This document shows, in pieces, positions 6,598-15,935 of a stretch of DNA of 64,000 bases. The position numbers and the translations under genes are program-made. The notes below the pieces were generated by a model that saw nothing but the letters and a program-made list of their open reading frames with translations, searched no databases and was not told the origin of the DNA. The first letter of the stretch is position 1. Every line of letters begins with the position of its first letter. The stretch comes from Neotamlana nanhaiensis (GTDB lineage: Bacteria > Bacteroidota > Bacteroidia > Flavobacteriales > Flavobacteriaceae): contig NZ_JTDV01000005.1 in the NCBI RefSeq assembly GCF_000943555.1, positions 124,001-188,000 on the forward strand. Direction: 5' to 3'.

Positions 6598-8817
6598 TTA
6601 TTCTTTTAATACTCCATCTTTATATTTTTCTTTTTTCAACTTTAAACCATCTCTATTGAAATAGGTTGTAAAACCATTTCTATATCCATTTTTAATTCGT
6701 CTAATTTGATAATCACCTGTTTTATTATTGCGATAAATAAAATCTCCACTAAAAAATTTATTGGTTTGTAAATTATAATAAAACTCAGATAAAATTAAAC
6801 CCTTTCTAGACTTGTAGTTTGTAATAACTTTAACGTTTTGTTTTGGGTAATTATTTTCCCATTTACCCGTTTTTTCTCCCTTAAACATATTACCTTTAGT
6901 TTCCAAACTACCATCAGGAAAAAACGTTAAAAAAATACCGTTTTTATAGCTTTTTCCAACTTCTTGCAATTGCTGATTAAATAAATCAATAAAGTCGAAA
7001 TGAGAAATTTCTTTTTGTGGTTTATATACATAATAATCAACCTGCTTTTTACCGCCATTTTCAAGATTTATAGTGTATCGAACCGAGTAATTACTATAGG
7101 TTTCTTTTAATACTTCATACTCTTTGTTTATTTTTGTGCCCAAAGAATCAAACACTTTGACACTTTCAAGGTTACCTTTTATAAATTTTTTTATATATTT
7201 TTTAGTACCATTTAAGTTATATGAAATATAATTTCCATTTAAAGAATTATTAACATAATTCATCTCTAAAAGTGGTAAATCCTCATTTACATATTCAATC
7301 CATTTTCCTTGTTTTACGCCATTTTCGTAATTTCCTTTTCTAAACACATACATTGGGGCTTTCACCGTTTCAATGGTATAAGATTCTATCCATTCACCGT
7401 CCTCTTTACCTTTATTATATTTACCCTTGTACCTTAAAATTCCTAAACTGTCATGCATTACATAAGCTCCATGCAGCTCATTGTTCATATAGTTAGCCAA
7501 TAAATGTATTTTTTTATATTCACGTTTACTACAAGAATCTTTAGATTTACTTCTATTATCATGCTCTTCACATTTATAAGTAGTATAATTTATTTGAGAA
7601 AAATACTCTACTTCTCCGTTTCTCATACCATTGCTATAATTTTCTGTAAGAAAAAGTTCTTGCGAATAAGAAGCTTCAATATCACCATTCAAAAACTTTG
7701 GATGATAAAATTTCCAAAGCCCAGATTTTAGATCCTTTTTATAGTTACCTTCACTTAATGCACCTGAAAGACTATAATGCTTCCAAAATCCAGTTTTCAA
7801 ATTATCTTCGTAAGAACCACTATCTGTTAGCAAAAGTTTTGTAGAGTCTGTTTTAATAATGCCTCCCAATAATAATTTATTTAAATCTCTATATATTTTA
7901 TAAGAACCATTAAGTTTATCATCTCTATAATTCGAAAAAATCAAAGAATCACTAGCGATTTCTTGTGCTGGACCTTGCCTTAAATTATTTTCATAATAAA
8001 CTTTTGATAATATATGTTCCTTATTTTTATTATCTAAAAAAATTATTTTTGTATACCCTTCAATAGCACCATTAACATAACTCGTTATTAATTTCACATT
8101 TACATTACCTGTTTCATTATCATACAAATAATTAACCTCTTCTCCATGGCGTTTATCATTTATATATGGGGTTACGGTTTTTAGTGTTCCATTTCTGTTA
8201 AATTCTTTTGCAACTCCCTCGATTTTACCATCTACAATATTATATTGTGTCTCAATTTGATCAGAATCTTCAAAATAAAATGTTTTGAAACCGTTGTTAG
8301 GGTCATAAATTCCGGATTTTTTAATTAAATCAAAATGATATGCAGTAAAACTTTTTTCCAAACTAGAATACTCGTCTTTTTTTCTTTTTTCGGTACTAAT
8401 AGTTAGGAGAAATTTTTTATTCGAATAATTAGAAATAAGTTCATCATCTCTAATTTCATTATTTTTTAATTTATACCCCTTTGATCGTAAGGTACTTTGA
8501 ATTGATGTGTATTCTGTTGTATTAAATACAGAATACCCGACTTTATTGGGAAATCCTTCGTACGTATATAAATAAAACCATCCTGATGCCTTATCGTTAT
8601 ATTTTGATTTGTTAAAAGACCATGTAATTGTATTATAGCGATCAGAATCTCCTTTTGAAGACTCATAATATTCCCAGCCGTTAGAAATTAAAATTTGGTT
8701 TACGTCCTCCCAATTTTCTTTATTACAAATATTTTCTAGTTTACTCAAAGACATTTTTTGAGCACATAAGTTAATAGCAAAAAAAAATAACAGAATATTT
8801 AAAAATATAAATTTCAT
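6598..8817 (-). CDS. Secreted YwqK/MORN-type repeat protein
   Basis: A large exported protein of about 739 residues from the ATG at 8817. I choose this start because it opens directly with a signal peptide (MKFIFLNILLFFFAINLCAQ); in-frame ATGs at 8832 and 8856 would add 5 or 13 residues. After an N-terminal globular part of roughly 190 residues come about eleven YwqK-type repeats with the pattern NGxxxGxWxxYxxxGxL, for example DLKSGLWKFYH, KGKEDGEWIES and NGVKQGKWIEY. YwqK proteins are called antitoxins in Bacillus, but in Bacteroidota such repeats are widespread in secreted proteins of unknown role, and an antitoxin function should not be assumed. The coding sequence is very AT-rich. No partner gene is adjacent. 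Confidence 0.8.
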   Translation of the reverse strand: MKFIFLNILLFFFAINLCAQKMSLSKLENICNKENWEDVNQILISNGWEYYESSKGDSDRYNTITWSFNKSKYNDKASGWFYLYTYEGFPNKVGYSVFNTTEYTSIQSTLRSKGYKLKNNEIRDDELISNYSNKKFLLTISTEKRKKDEYSSLEKSFTAYHFDLIKKSGIYDPNNGFKTFYFEDSDQIETQYNIVDGKIEGVAKEFNRNGTLKTVTPYINDKRHGEEVNYLYDNETGNVNVKLITSYVNGAIEGYTKIIFLDNKNKEHILSKVYYENNLRQGPAQEIASDSLIFSNYRDDKLNGSYKIYRDLNKLLLGGIIKTDSTKLLLTDSGSYEDNLKTGFWKHYSLSGALSEGNYKKDLKSGLWKFYHPKFLNGDIEASYSQELFLTENYSNGMRNGEVEYFSQINYTTYKCEEHDNRSKSKDSCSKREYKKIHLLANYMNNELHGAYVMHDSLGILRYKGKYNKGKEDGEWIESYTIETVKAPMYVFRKGNYENGVKQGKWIEYVNEDLPLLEMNYVNNSLNGNYISYNLNGTKKYIKKFIKGNLESVKVFDSLGTKINKEYEVLKETYSNYSVRYTINLENGGKKQVDYYVYKPQKEISHFDFIDLFNQQLQEVGKSYKNGIFLTFFPDGSLETKGNMFKGEKTGKWENNYPKQNVKVITNYKSRKGLILSEFYYNLQTNKFFSGDFIYRNNKTGDYQIRRIKNGYRNGFTTYFNRDGLKLKKEKYKDGVLKE

Positions 8818-8941
8818 AGATTTATAGTTCATAGCGTTTTTAATTATTATAGTCACGATAAAGAAATTATTCTTCTTGACCTATAATTTAATTCAAAATA
8901 AATATATAAAAACTAATTAAATTATTTTTTGCTTCTAATAA

Positions 8942-9319
8942 TTACATCACTTTACCAGCGAAATACTTTTGCACTTCGTAAACATGGATACTTTTATTAA
9001 ATTTTTTGCTTACAGATGGTAAGTTTTCACTCGAAATCCAGATTTTTAGTTCGGCATCTAAATCGAAGGTCCCTGAAGTTTCTAACGGAAACCTCGATAT
9101 GCTTTTGTATGGCAACGATTTATATTCTACTTTACTTCCTGTTAAACCTTGCACATCGATAAGGATTAAGCGTTTATTTGTAAACATAAACACATCGCGA
9201 AGTAATTTAAAGCCTAATTCTATTTGCTCGTTGCTCGTTAATAATCGCCCATATTTTTCGCTTAGTTTTTCGGCTGAAACTTCGCTCGCGTTTCCTAAAA
9301 TTTTATTGAATAAGCCCAT
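8942..9319 (-). CDS. Bacterial PH-domain protein (bPH, DUF1696 type)
   Basis: A 125-residue cytoplasmic protein composed of a single bacterial pleckstrin-homology-like domain. Characteristic features are the N-terminal helix, LTSNEQIELGFKLLRD, the strand-turn MFTNKRLILIDVQG, and the YKSLPYKSISRFPLET segment with DLDAELKIWI near residue 90. This family was described from structural genomics and forms oligomeric rings; no function is firmly assigned. It lies 24 bp after the end of the endonuclease-like gene on the same strand, so it may be the last cistron of that transcript. Confidence 0.88.
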   Translation of the reverse strand: MGLFNKILGNASEVSAEKLSEKYGRLLTSNEQIELGFKLLRDVFMFTNKRLILIDVQGLTGSKVEYKSLPYKSISRFPLETSGTFDLDAELKIWISSENLPSVSKKFNKSIHVYEVQKYFAGKVM

Positions 9320-9343
9320 ACGTTTATTTCATTTTTATTTATA

Positions 9344-10264
9344 TCAATCTTTAATTGAAAAACTTAAAAACACTGGTAAATGGTCGGAAATGGAACGTGC
9401 GGTTAGTAAATTTTGACAGGATTTTACAAAATCGACCGCATTGGCATTTACAAATGTAATTTTGTTACTATAAAATATATTATCGATGCTATGATTGCGA
9501 TAAACACCATTACTGCATTTGCGTTTTAGGGTGGTTTTTGTGTTTTTTACAGCCGATGCAAACCCTTGATTATACAAGCTATGCCAGACATTATGGGTTT
9601 CGTTTAGGTTAAAATCGCCAGCAATTAACAAATGCGCTGTGTTAAATCGTTTTAAATAATTTTTAAAATGAATAATCTCTAGCTCTGGATGATCGCTGTG
9701 TTTTCTGGAATGAAAATTAACTACAGTAAATGTTTTTTGAGTCGTTTTAGCCTTAAACCGTGCAATAAATGGTTCGCGAACTATTTGTGAAGCTACTTCA
9801 GCATCTAAAAACGGCTTGCCTAAAAGTTGTACTTTACTGGTTTTAAAAATAAATGCATAACGCTCACTCATATACACCGACGGACTTTTTGTTGGATTAC
9901 TAATGCTATAATCCCATTTGGCACCTTTTCGGTTTAATTCGTCTGCCAATTGCGCTACTTTTTGCGCACCTGCGGGGTGTTTAGCAACTACTTCTTGTAT
10001 CGCAATAATATCGTAATCTTTTAAAAGGTTGGCCATAATTGCAATTTCGTTGTCGTCTTTGGTTTGGCCAAAATCTTGAATATTCCAACTAATAAGCTTA
10101 ATGACCTCATTTTTTATTGGTTTTTGAAGTTTAAAAACGCTATCGATGTTTGCTTTTACAATACACGACACCGAACTAGCATGTAATTGCGTATGTATTC
10201 CTAATTGAATAAAAAGGATAAATAAAAAAGATTTTAAACAGGTTAAGGTTTGGGTTTTACACAT
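9344..10264 (-). CDS. Exported endonuclease/exonuclease/phosphatase (EEP) family protein
   Basis: A 306-residue DNase I-like metallohydrolase. The catalytic and metal-binding motifs are all visible: SWNIQDFG (N61), IIAIQEVV (E91), VNFHSRKHSDH, GDFNLNE, and SISDHLPVF with D294 and H295. A hydrophobic N-terminal segment ending in LHAS (about residues 1-30) is a signal peptide, so the enzyme probably acts in the periplasm or outside the cell. Substrate could be DNA, RNA or a phosphoester; secreted members are often nucleases used for phosphate or nucleotide scavenging. It follows the flippase gene with a 50-bp gap. Confidence 0.9.
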   Translation of the reverse strand: MCKTQTLTCLKSFLFILFIQLGIHTQLHASSVSCIVKANIDSVFKLQKPIKNEVIKLISWNIQDFGQTKDDNEIAIMANLLKDYDIIAIQEVVAKHPAGAQKVAQLADELNRKGAKWDYSISNPTKSPSVYMSERYAFIFKTSKVQLLGKPFLDAEVASQIVREPFIARFKAKTTQKTFTVVNFHSRKHSDHPELEIIHFKNYLKRFNTAHLLIAGDFNLNETHNVWHSLYNQGFASAVKNTKTTLKRKCSNGVYRNHSIDNIFYSNKITFVNANAVDFVKSCQNLLTARSISDHLPVFLSFSIKD

Positions 10265-10314
10265 TTATTCTTGTTGTTAATATTCTGTTTTTAAGTAGAT
10301 TGTTTATGATTCTA

Positions 10315-11781
10315 TTATTTTACAAATCTTAAATACCGCTTTAAAACCTCGGTTATATCCTTAGAAAAATTAAATCGGTATACCACAAAAACATATAAAA
10401 CAGTTACAATAAACGACTTACAAGTCATCGCAAGTATTGGGTGAAAAGGAAATTCCCAAAAATAAAATAACACAGAAAAAACAACAATTAAGCCCAAGGT
10501 TTTAGCTGTAGCTTTCGAAAAAGGCAACATTTTAAACTTTTTATACACGAAGCTAATTTTAACGGTATTGTATAAAAACACCGCAATAAACGTAGCCATG
10601 GCGGCTCCATTAATACCTAACATGGGGATAAAAACCATATTTAACACCACCATAACTAGCACTAAAATAACACCTAAAATCAATACCACGCGGTAATAAT
10701 CGCTATTAAACAAAATGGCATTATTACTCCCCAAAAGCGCATCGTAAAGTTTAACCACACTAATAATAATCAGTACAAAAAGTCCTGAACTATACGCATT
10801 AGAGTTTGGCATAAGCAAATACAACTGATTGATATTTAGCACAATTAATAAAAATATTAAACCACTAACAATAACTAAATTAAGTGAACTTTTTTGGTAT
10901 AATTCTTTTAATGAACCGTAATCCTTATCGTTTAAATATTTAGCAGAAAGTGGCATTAAAATTTGATGCATAGCACGTTGCGGAACCGCAATTACTGCCG
11001 CAATATAAACCGCCACACTGTAATAGGCTATTTTTTCGATGTTTATGTAACTACCCATCATTACCTTATCGACATCCAACAACACCGTTGCTATCGAGCC
11101 CGCAATAATAATTAACATTGAGTATTTTAAAATCGCACTTATATTATTTAAGCGCTTAAAAGTAAGCACTGGCCATTTAACACTAAAAGCATACACCTTC
11201 ATTACCAGCATTTTTAGTGTATAAACCGCTACTAAACCATTCATAAATAGGTCTAAATCTATCAGTTTAAAATACAGCAAAATAAGTAACACCATAGCTC
11301 CTGCCCTATGAAAAACCTCTTTCATAAACGTGCCAAAAACGGTTTTCATCTGTACTTTTATCCAAGCAAAAAACACTTCAAAATACCCTAAAGCCACGGC
11401 TATAATACAAGTATGCCAAATGTAATTTTTAATAATTTCGTTTTTAATAGCTAAAAAATCACTAATACTTTCATTAAAAACATAAGTAGCGCCAACAACC
11501 GGAATTACAGCAATAAGTGGCAAAAATAGCATTAAGGTTAAAAAACTATTTAATGATACACGTGTTTTAAACACCGAATAAAATTTCACTAAGGTATTAT
11601 GCACACCAAAAGCCATTAGCGGTGTTAAAACTGTTGCCAAAGACAACATATAATTTACCATGCCATATTGTTGCGTGCTTAAAAACTTGGTATATAAAAA
11701 CAAGGTATTTATACCGCCTATTAGGAAACCCAAATAGGTTAAAATAATGTTTTTAAAGGATTGATTTGCAACAATACCCAT
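10315..11781 (-). CDS. Polysaccharide flippase (Wzx/MATE-like, MVF superfamily)
   Basis: A 488-residue integral membrane protein with about 14 predicted transmembrane helices and the MOP-flippase start NIILTYLGFLIGGINTLFLY. It belongs to the polysaccharide-biosynthesis flippases that move undecaprenyl-linked sugars across the inner membrane. The ATG overlaps the stop of the glycosyltransferase gene by one base, implying translational coupling. Together with the glycosyltransferase and YfhO protein upstream it suggests a role in O-antigen-like or capsular glycan export. The donor lipid and sugar are not deducible. Confidence 0.88.
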   Translation of the reverse strand: MGIVANQSFKNIILTYLGFLIGGINTLFLYTKFLSTQQYGMVNYMLSLATVLTPLMAFGVHNTLVKFYSVFKTRVSLNSFLTLMLFLPLIAVIPVVGATYVFNESISDFLAIKNEIIKNYIWHTCIIAVALGYFEVFFAWIKVQMKTVFGTFMKEVFHRAGAMVLLILLYFKLIDLDLFMNGLVAVYTLKMLVMKVYAFSVKWPVLTFKRLNNISAILKYSMLIIIAGSIATVLLDVDKVMMGSYINIEKIAYYSVAVYIAAVIAVPQRAMHQILMPLSAKYLNDKDYGSLKELYQKSSLNLVIVSGLIFLLIVLNINQLYLLMPNSNAYSSGLFVLIIISVVKLYDALLGSNNAILFNSDYYRVVLILGVILVLVMVVLNMVFIPMLGINGAAMATFIAVFLYNTVKISFVYKKFKMLPFSKATAKTLGLIVVFSVLFYFWEFPFHPILAMTCKSFIVTVLYVFVVYRFNFSKDITEVLKRYLRFVK

Positions 11782-13061
11782 TATAGTAACTTCGCTAATT
11801 GTTCGGTTAGTGCTTTTCTATGATATTTTTGAAATCCAATTGGATTCACATGTAACGTATTGTTTTTATACGCTTTATAATGTTGTAATATAGTTGTTTT
11901 AAGCGCATCGTAATCGCTATAAGTAAAATATTTTCCTGTGTTAGTTTCGGTAATTATAGTTTCAACATCCCAACCTTTTGGACCAATAGCTATAATAGGC
12001 CGATGGGCGACCATGTACTCAAACAGTTTTCCTGGAATGATGCACTTTGTATCTTCGGAGTCAATTTCAATAAGCAACAGTAATTGTGATTTTTTTTGAA
12101 ATTTAATAGATTCATTATGCGAAACATAACCTACATTATTTATACAATCACTTAAATTATAATTTTTTAAAAATTCTAACACATTTTCACTTAAAAGTCC
12201 AACAAAATTGAGTTGTAAATCCTTTGAAAAAGCGTCGTTTTCTTTAAGCAAATCACTCAAAACACGCCATAACACTTCTGGATTCCGTTTTGATAATAAC
12301 GAGCCGATATGCGAAATGGTAAACTTAAAATCTAACGTCGTGCTTTCCACTTTTTCGTCGTCGTAACCATTTGTAATGACTTCAATTGGCTTTTTAGTTA
12401 TATTCTGAAACTCTTTTTTGGTAGTAAAACTGGTGACTAATATTTTATCGGCTTCATTTAAAACTTCATGTTCTAATTGTTTATGTTTTTCTGCTGAAGA
12501 TTTTAAAAGTTTTAACTGTTTATGGTAACCGATGGTTGTCCACGGGTCCCGAAAATCAGCAATCCAATGCACACCTAATTCTTGCTTCAATTTTAAGCCA
12601 ATTAAATGCAAACTATGTGGTGGCCCAGTAGTAATAATCGATTTAATTTTTACTTTAGATAAATAATTCTTAATAAATACAAATGAAGGGTTTACCCAAT
12701 TTTTTCGTGCATCTGGAATAAAAAAATTACCTCGAACAAAAAGCATTAACTTTTCAATAAAACTTTGGTTTTCTTTTTCGGTAATAATGCCCTTACTAAT
12801 GGTTTTCGATTTGTTTTTAGAGAACAACCCAGCTAGTTTATAAGGTTCTTTAATAGGCTGTTTTAAAACGGTAATGTTTTTAGGAATTTCCGCCAACAAA
12901 CTTTCATCAATTATGGGATAGTTGGGGTTTTCTGGCACATAAACAATAGGTTCGATATTAAATTCTGGCAGGTATTTTACAAATTTTAACCAACGTTGCA
13001 CTCCTGGACCACCCGCAGGCGGCCAATAATATGCAATTATTAAAACTTTTTTTTTACTCAT
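11781..13061 (-). CDS. Glycosyltransferase family 4-like protein
   Basis: A 426-residue GT-B-fold glycosyltransferase. The N-terminal part starts with KKKVLIIAYYWPPAGGPGVQRW, the loop of many flavobacterial GT4-like enzymes that bind acceptor. The C-terminal donor-binding domain includes FTISHIGSLLSKRNP and the late segment IIPGKLFEYMVAHRPIIAIG, equivalent to the E-x7-E region. The acceptor and sugar nucleotide are unknown. The gene overlaps the YfhO gene by eight bases at its start and the flippase gene by one base at its end, which makes a tightly coupled trio. Confidence 0.9.
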   Translation of the reverse strand: MSKKKVLIIAYYWPPAGGPGVQRWLKFVKYLPEFNIEPIVYVPENPNYPIIDESLLAEIPKNITVLKQPIKEPYKLAGLFSKNKSKTISKGIITEKENQSFIEKLMLFVRGNFFIPDARKNWVNPSFVFIKNYLSKVKIKSIITTGPPHSLHLIGLKLKQELGVHWIADFRDPWTTIGYHKQLKLLKSSAEKHKQLEHEVLNEADKILVTSFTTKKEFQNITKKPIEVITNGYDDEKVESTTLDFKFTISHIGSLLSKRNPEVLWRVLSDLLKENDAFSKDLQLNFVGLLSENVLEFLKNYNLSDCINNVGYVSHNESIKFQKKSQLLLLIEIDSEDTKCIIPGKLFEYMVAHRPIIAIGPKGWDVETIITETNTGKYFTYSDYDALKTTILQHYKAYKNNTLHVNPIGFQKYHRKALTEQLAKLL

Positions 13062-15489
13062 TGGTTTCGAGCAAATTTCTGGTTTTAAATTGATAGAATA
13101 ATCCGCCTAAAAGTAAAACCGCCAATAAAATAGAGCTCGCCAAAGTAATGTTACTTCCTGTTTTCACAACATCTGGATCAAATTTAAACTCAATAGTATG
13201 AGTTCCCGCAGGAATAGCCAAACCACGTAATACATAATCTACACGCATATGTTCAACTTGCTTGCCATCGATAAAGGTTTTCCAACCATGCGGATAATAC
13301 ACTTCCGAAAACACTGCAAAACCATCATTTGTATTAGTGCTTTCGTATTTTAAATAATTTGGAGTAACTTGTTTAATTTCTATTTTAGCTAAAGAATCAA
13401 CCACATAATTCGCTTTAATATTGGTTAACGCATTTTTAGCAGTGTAAACCGCTTCCTTTTTATTACTTAAGCTATCTAGTAGTTTAATTTCTTCGTTAGC
13501 CGAATCAACTTTGATTAATGTTTCAACAAACCAAGCATTACCGTTAGCTTCATCATTTTTATAAGGAAACATTTTGCCTTCTTGGTCTTGTGCAATAATA
13601 TACTTGGTATTAAGCATATTTAGCACATTCATATTGTTTTTAGATACATACCACTCGAATACTTCACTGTAACGGCGTAACTCGGCAGCGTTATAACCGT
13701 TTAGCGAATTATGGAAATAAGAAGGTTTTGATGGCCCTGAAACTAAATCGAACACTCTAAAATGCGATTTATCCTTTAAAATTTCATTATCAATAGGATT
13801 TGCATTAAAAGGTTTACTCATAGCGATGCTCGACACAAAATCGTCGTTGTTAACATAACGTCTGTCCACACCTACCAAATCAAACAAAATTAAAACTGCA
13901 AAAACCGCAATTAACCACCGCTCTTTTAATTTGTTTTTTAAATAGTAAAAAATACCTGCAGCCGCCAGTAAAACCAATATAAAGCTGCGAAGCGTATCTT
14001 GAGTAAATAATGATTTTCTATCTGTTTTTAATGCATCAACAAAGACTGGTCCATAATTTTGACGATAATACCCATCGTTAACTCCAACAAAATCAAACAA
14101 CGTCGATTTTAACAGTAAAAACAACAACGCTAAACCACCTGTAATAGCTGTAGCGTATTTTAATGCCTTTAGCTTTTCTTCATCTTTTTCAAAATTATTA
14201 AACAATCGCACCAAACCAAATATGGCCAATGCAGGCACACATAACTCTAAAATAACTTGTATTGAAGTCACAGCTCTAAACTTATTATAAAGCGGCACAT
14301 AATCGATAAAGAAATCGGTTAAAAACCCTAAGTTTTTCCCATAGGATAAGAGTAATGAGAAAATTGCACCACCAACAAGCCACCATTTTAAGCGGCCTTT
14401 TACTAAAAATAAAGCAAAAACAAATAAAAAGACAACTACTGCACCAATGTAAGCTGGTGCTTCAACAATGGGTTGATCGCCCCAATACATAGGTGCGCTT
14501 AGTGCAAATTCGGCAGCTTCGGTAGTTGAAGCACCTAATTTTCTAACAGCTTCATAAGTCGCAGAATCTTTACCAACATTTTCGCCGTTACCACCCCCCA
14601 TAAAACGCGGAATAAACAAATTAAATGTTTCAGCAATACCATAACTAAATTGCGTTATGTAATCTTTACTTAAACCAGATGTTACTGCTTTTGGAGAGCC
14701 ATCACCATTTATTGTTAATTCACTTTTACCACGTTTACTTTCTTTTACGTACTCTTGCGTCGCTAAAATATTGGTTGCGTTTAAAGCTACCGACAACACC
14801 ACGGCGCCAACCAAAATAGCAACCGATTTAAAGAAATGCGGTAATATTTTCTTTTTTACAGCATCAATTAAATAGGCAACACCAAGAATAACCACCAAAA
14901 ACATGAGATAATAAGTCATTTGGAAATGGTTTGAAACCAACTCTAACCCCATAGCTATGGTAGTAAGTAAAAAGCCTCCAATATATTTCTTTTGAAAAAC
15001 AAGTAAAATACCTGCCAAAACCAATGGCATATAAGCAATAGCATGCGCCTTACTGTTGTGGCCAACGCCTAAAATAATAATTAAATAGGTTGAAAATCCA
15101 AAGGCTAAAGCGCCTAAAGCGGCAAGTTTAAAATCGACTTTTAACACCAATAACAGCGCATAAAAACTAATTAAATATAAAAACAGATAATCGGCTGGTC
15201 GTGGTAGAAATCGTAGTGCTAAATCGAGTTTTTTAATATAATTATGAGGGTATCGTGCTCCTAATTGATAGGTTGGCATACCGCCAAAAGCACTGTTTGT
15301 CCAATAGGTTTCTTCGCCAGTAGTTGCCTTAAAATCGGTTTGCTGCTTACTCATACCAATATACTGCACAATATCGTTTTGGTAAATCGCTTTACCTTGT
15401 AAAACCGGACTAAAATAAGCTAACGAAACAATTACAAATCCAATTAAAACTAATACATGAGGAAGGATTTTTTTAAAAGAAAAGGTCAT
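13054..15489 (-). CDS. YfhO-family multi-pass membrane protein
   Basis: An 811-residue protein with about a dozen transmembrane helices in the first two thirds, an extracytoplasmic domain around residues 540-770 and a final helix near 780-800. The pattern matches the YfhO family of GT-C-like membrane proteins; in Bacillus, YfhO is implicated in glycosylation of lipoteichoic acid. The first loop (about residues 30-70) carries acidic residues as expected for GT-C catalytic sites, but I did not identify the catalytic Asp with certainty. It is the first gene of the overlapping YfhO-glycosyltransferase-flippase set and is preceded 28 bp upstream by DUF4834. Confidence 0.88.
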   Translation of the reverse strand: MTFSFKKILPHVLVLIGFVIVSLAYFSPVLQGKAIYQNDIVQYIGMSKQQTDFKATTGEETYWTNSAFGGMPTYQLGARYPHNYIKKLDLALRFLPRPADYLFLYLISFYALLLVLKVDFKLAALGALAFGFSTYLIIILGVGHNSKAHAIAYMPLVLAGILLVFQKKYIGGFLLTTIAMGLELVSNHFQMTYYLMFLVVILGVAYLIDAVKKKILPHFFKSVAILVGAVVLSVALNATNILATQEYVKESKRGKSELTINGDGSPKAVTSGLSKDYITQFSYGIAETFNLFIPRFMGGGNGENVGKDSATYEAVRKLGASTTEAAEFALSAPMYWGDQPIVEAPAYIGAVVVFLFVFALFLVKGRLKWWLVGGAIFSLLLSYGKNLGFLTDFFIDYVPLYNKFRAVTSIQVILELCVPALAIFGLVRLFNNFEKDEEKLKALKYATAITGGLALLFLLLKSTLFDFVGVNDGYYRQNYGPVFVDALKTDRKSLFTQDTLRSFILVLLAAAGIFYYLKNKLKERWLIAVFAVLILFDLVGVDRRYVNNDDFVSSIAMSKPFNANPIDNEILKDKSHFRVFDLVSGPSKPSYFHNSLNGYNAAELRRYSEVFEWYVSKNNMNVLNMLNTKYIIAQDQEGKMFPYKNDEANGNAWFVETLIKVDSANEEIKLLDSLSNKKEAVYTAKNALTNIKANYVVDSLAKIEIKQVTPNYLKYESTNTNDGFAVFSEVYYPHGWKTFIDGKQVEHMRVDYVLRGLAIPAGTHTIEFKFDPDVVKTGSNITLASSILLAVLLLGGLFYQFKTRNLLETNE

Positions 15490-15517
15490 TTAGATAAATT
15501 GTATATGGATTTGAAAA

Positions 15518-15802
15518 TTAATCAATTTCCTCGAAATCTACATATTCTCCAACATCTTTATTCGAAGCTTTAGTATTTGGTATTTTATCGATAATTACTT
15601 CACCTTCTTTTGTTGTTTTTTGTTGATTTCGTTGTTGTTGCTGATACTGCGAAAATTGTCCACCAAAACGAGCTTCGGCTTTTTTTGCTACAAATTTCAG
15701 AAAAAACGGCATAAATAAACGCGCTAATATTTTTATTCCAAAGTATACCAATAGAATAATTAATAACGTTCTTACTAAACCAACTACAGATGCGTATTGC
15801 AT
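15518..15802 (-). CDS. DUF4834 family small membrane protein
   Basis: A 94-residue protein with one N-terminal transmembrane helix (about residues 7-26: VGLVRTLLIILLVYFGIKIL), a second short hydrophobic stretch, then a polar Gln-rich segment and an acidic tail. This arrangement is the DUF4834 family found in Flavobacteriia, of unknown function. It is first in the minus-strand run leading to the YfhO protein, and a divergent promoter region separates it from the plus-strand gene at 15936. Confidence 0.8.
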   Translation of the reverse strand: MQYASVVGLVRTLLIILLVYFGIKILARLFMPFFLKFVAKKAEARFGGQFSQYQQQQRNQQKTTKEGEVIIDKIPNTKASNKDVGEYVDFEEID

Positions 15803-15880
15803 AAAACTAATTTTTTAACAAAAATACAATTCTAAATATTTAAAAAACGGTGAAAAATGATAAAAAATTTATAAAATCTC

Positions 15881-15888
15881 TATATTTG
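15881..15888 (+). promoter_or_regulatory. Predicted -7 box upstream of the outer-membrane protein gene
   Basis: TATATTTG matches TAnnTTTG and lies 48 bp before the ATG at 15936. No clear -33 TTG is present. Confidence 0.5.
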
Positions 15889-15935
15889 AAGCACCTATAA
15901 AGAACACAACCAATAATTACACCTTTTTATTAATT

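Noticed and set aside
6598-8817. Toxin-antitoxin system based on the YwqK label
   Set aside because: The product is a long secreted repeat protein without a toxin partner; the label comes from a Bacillus example.
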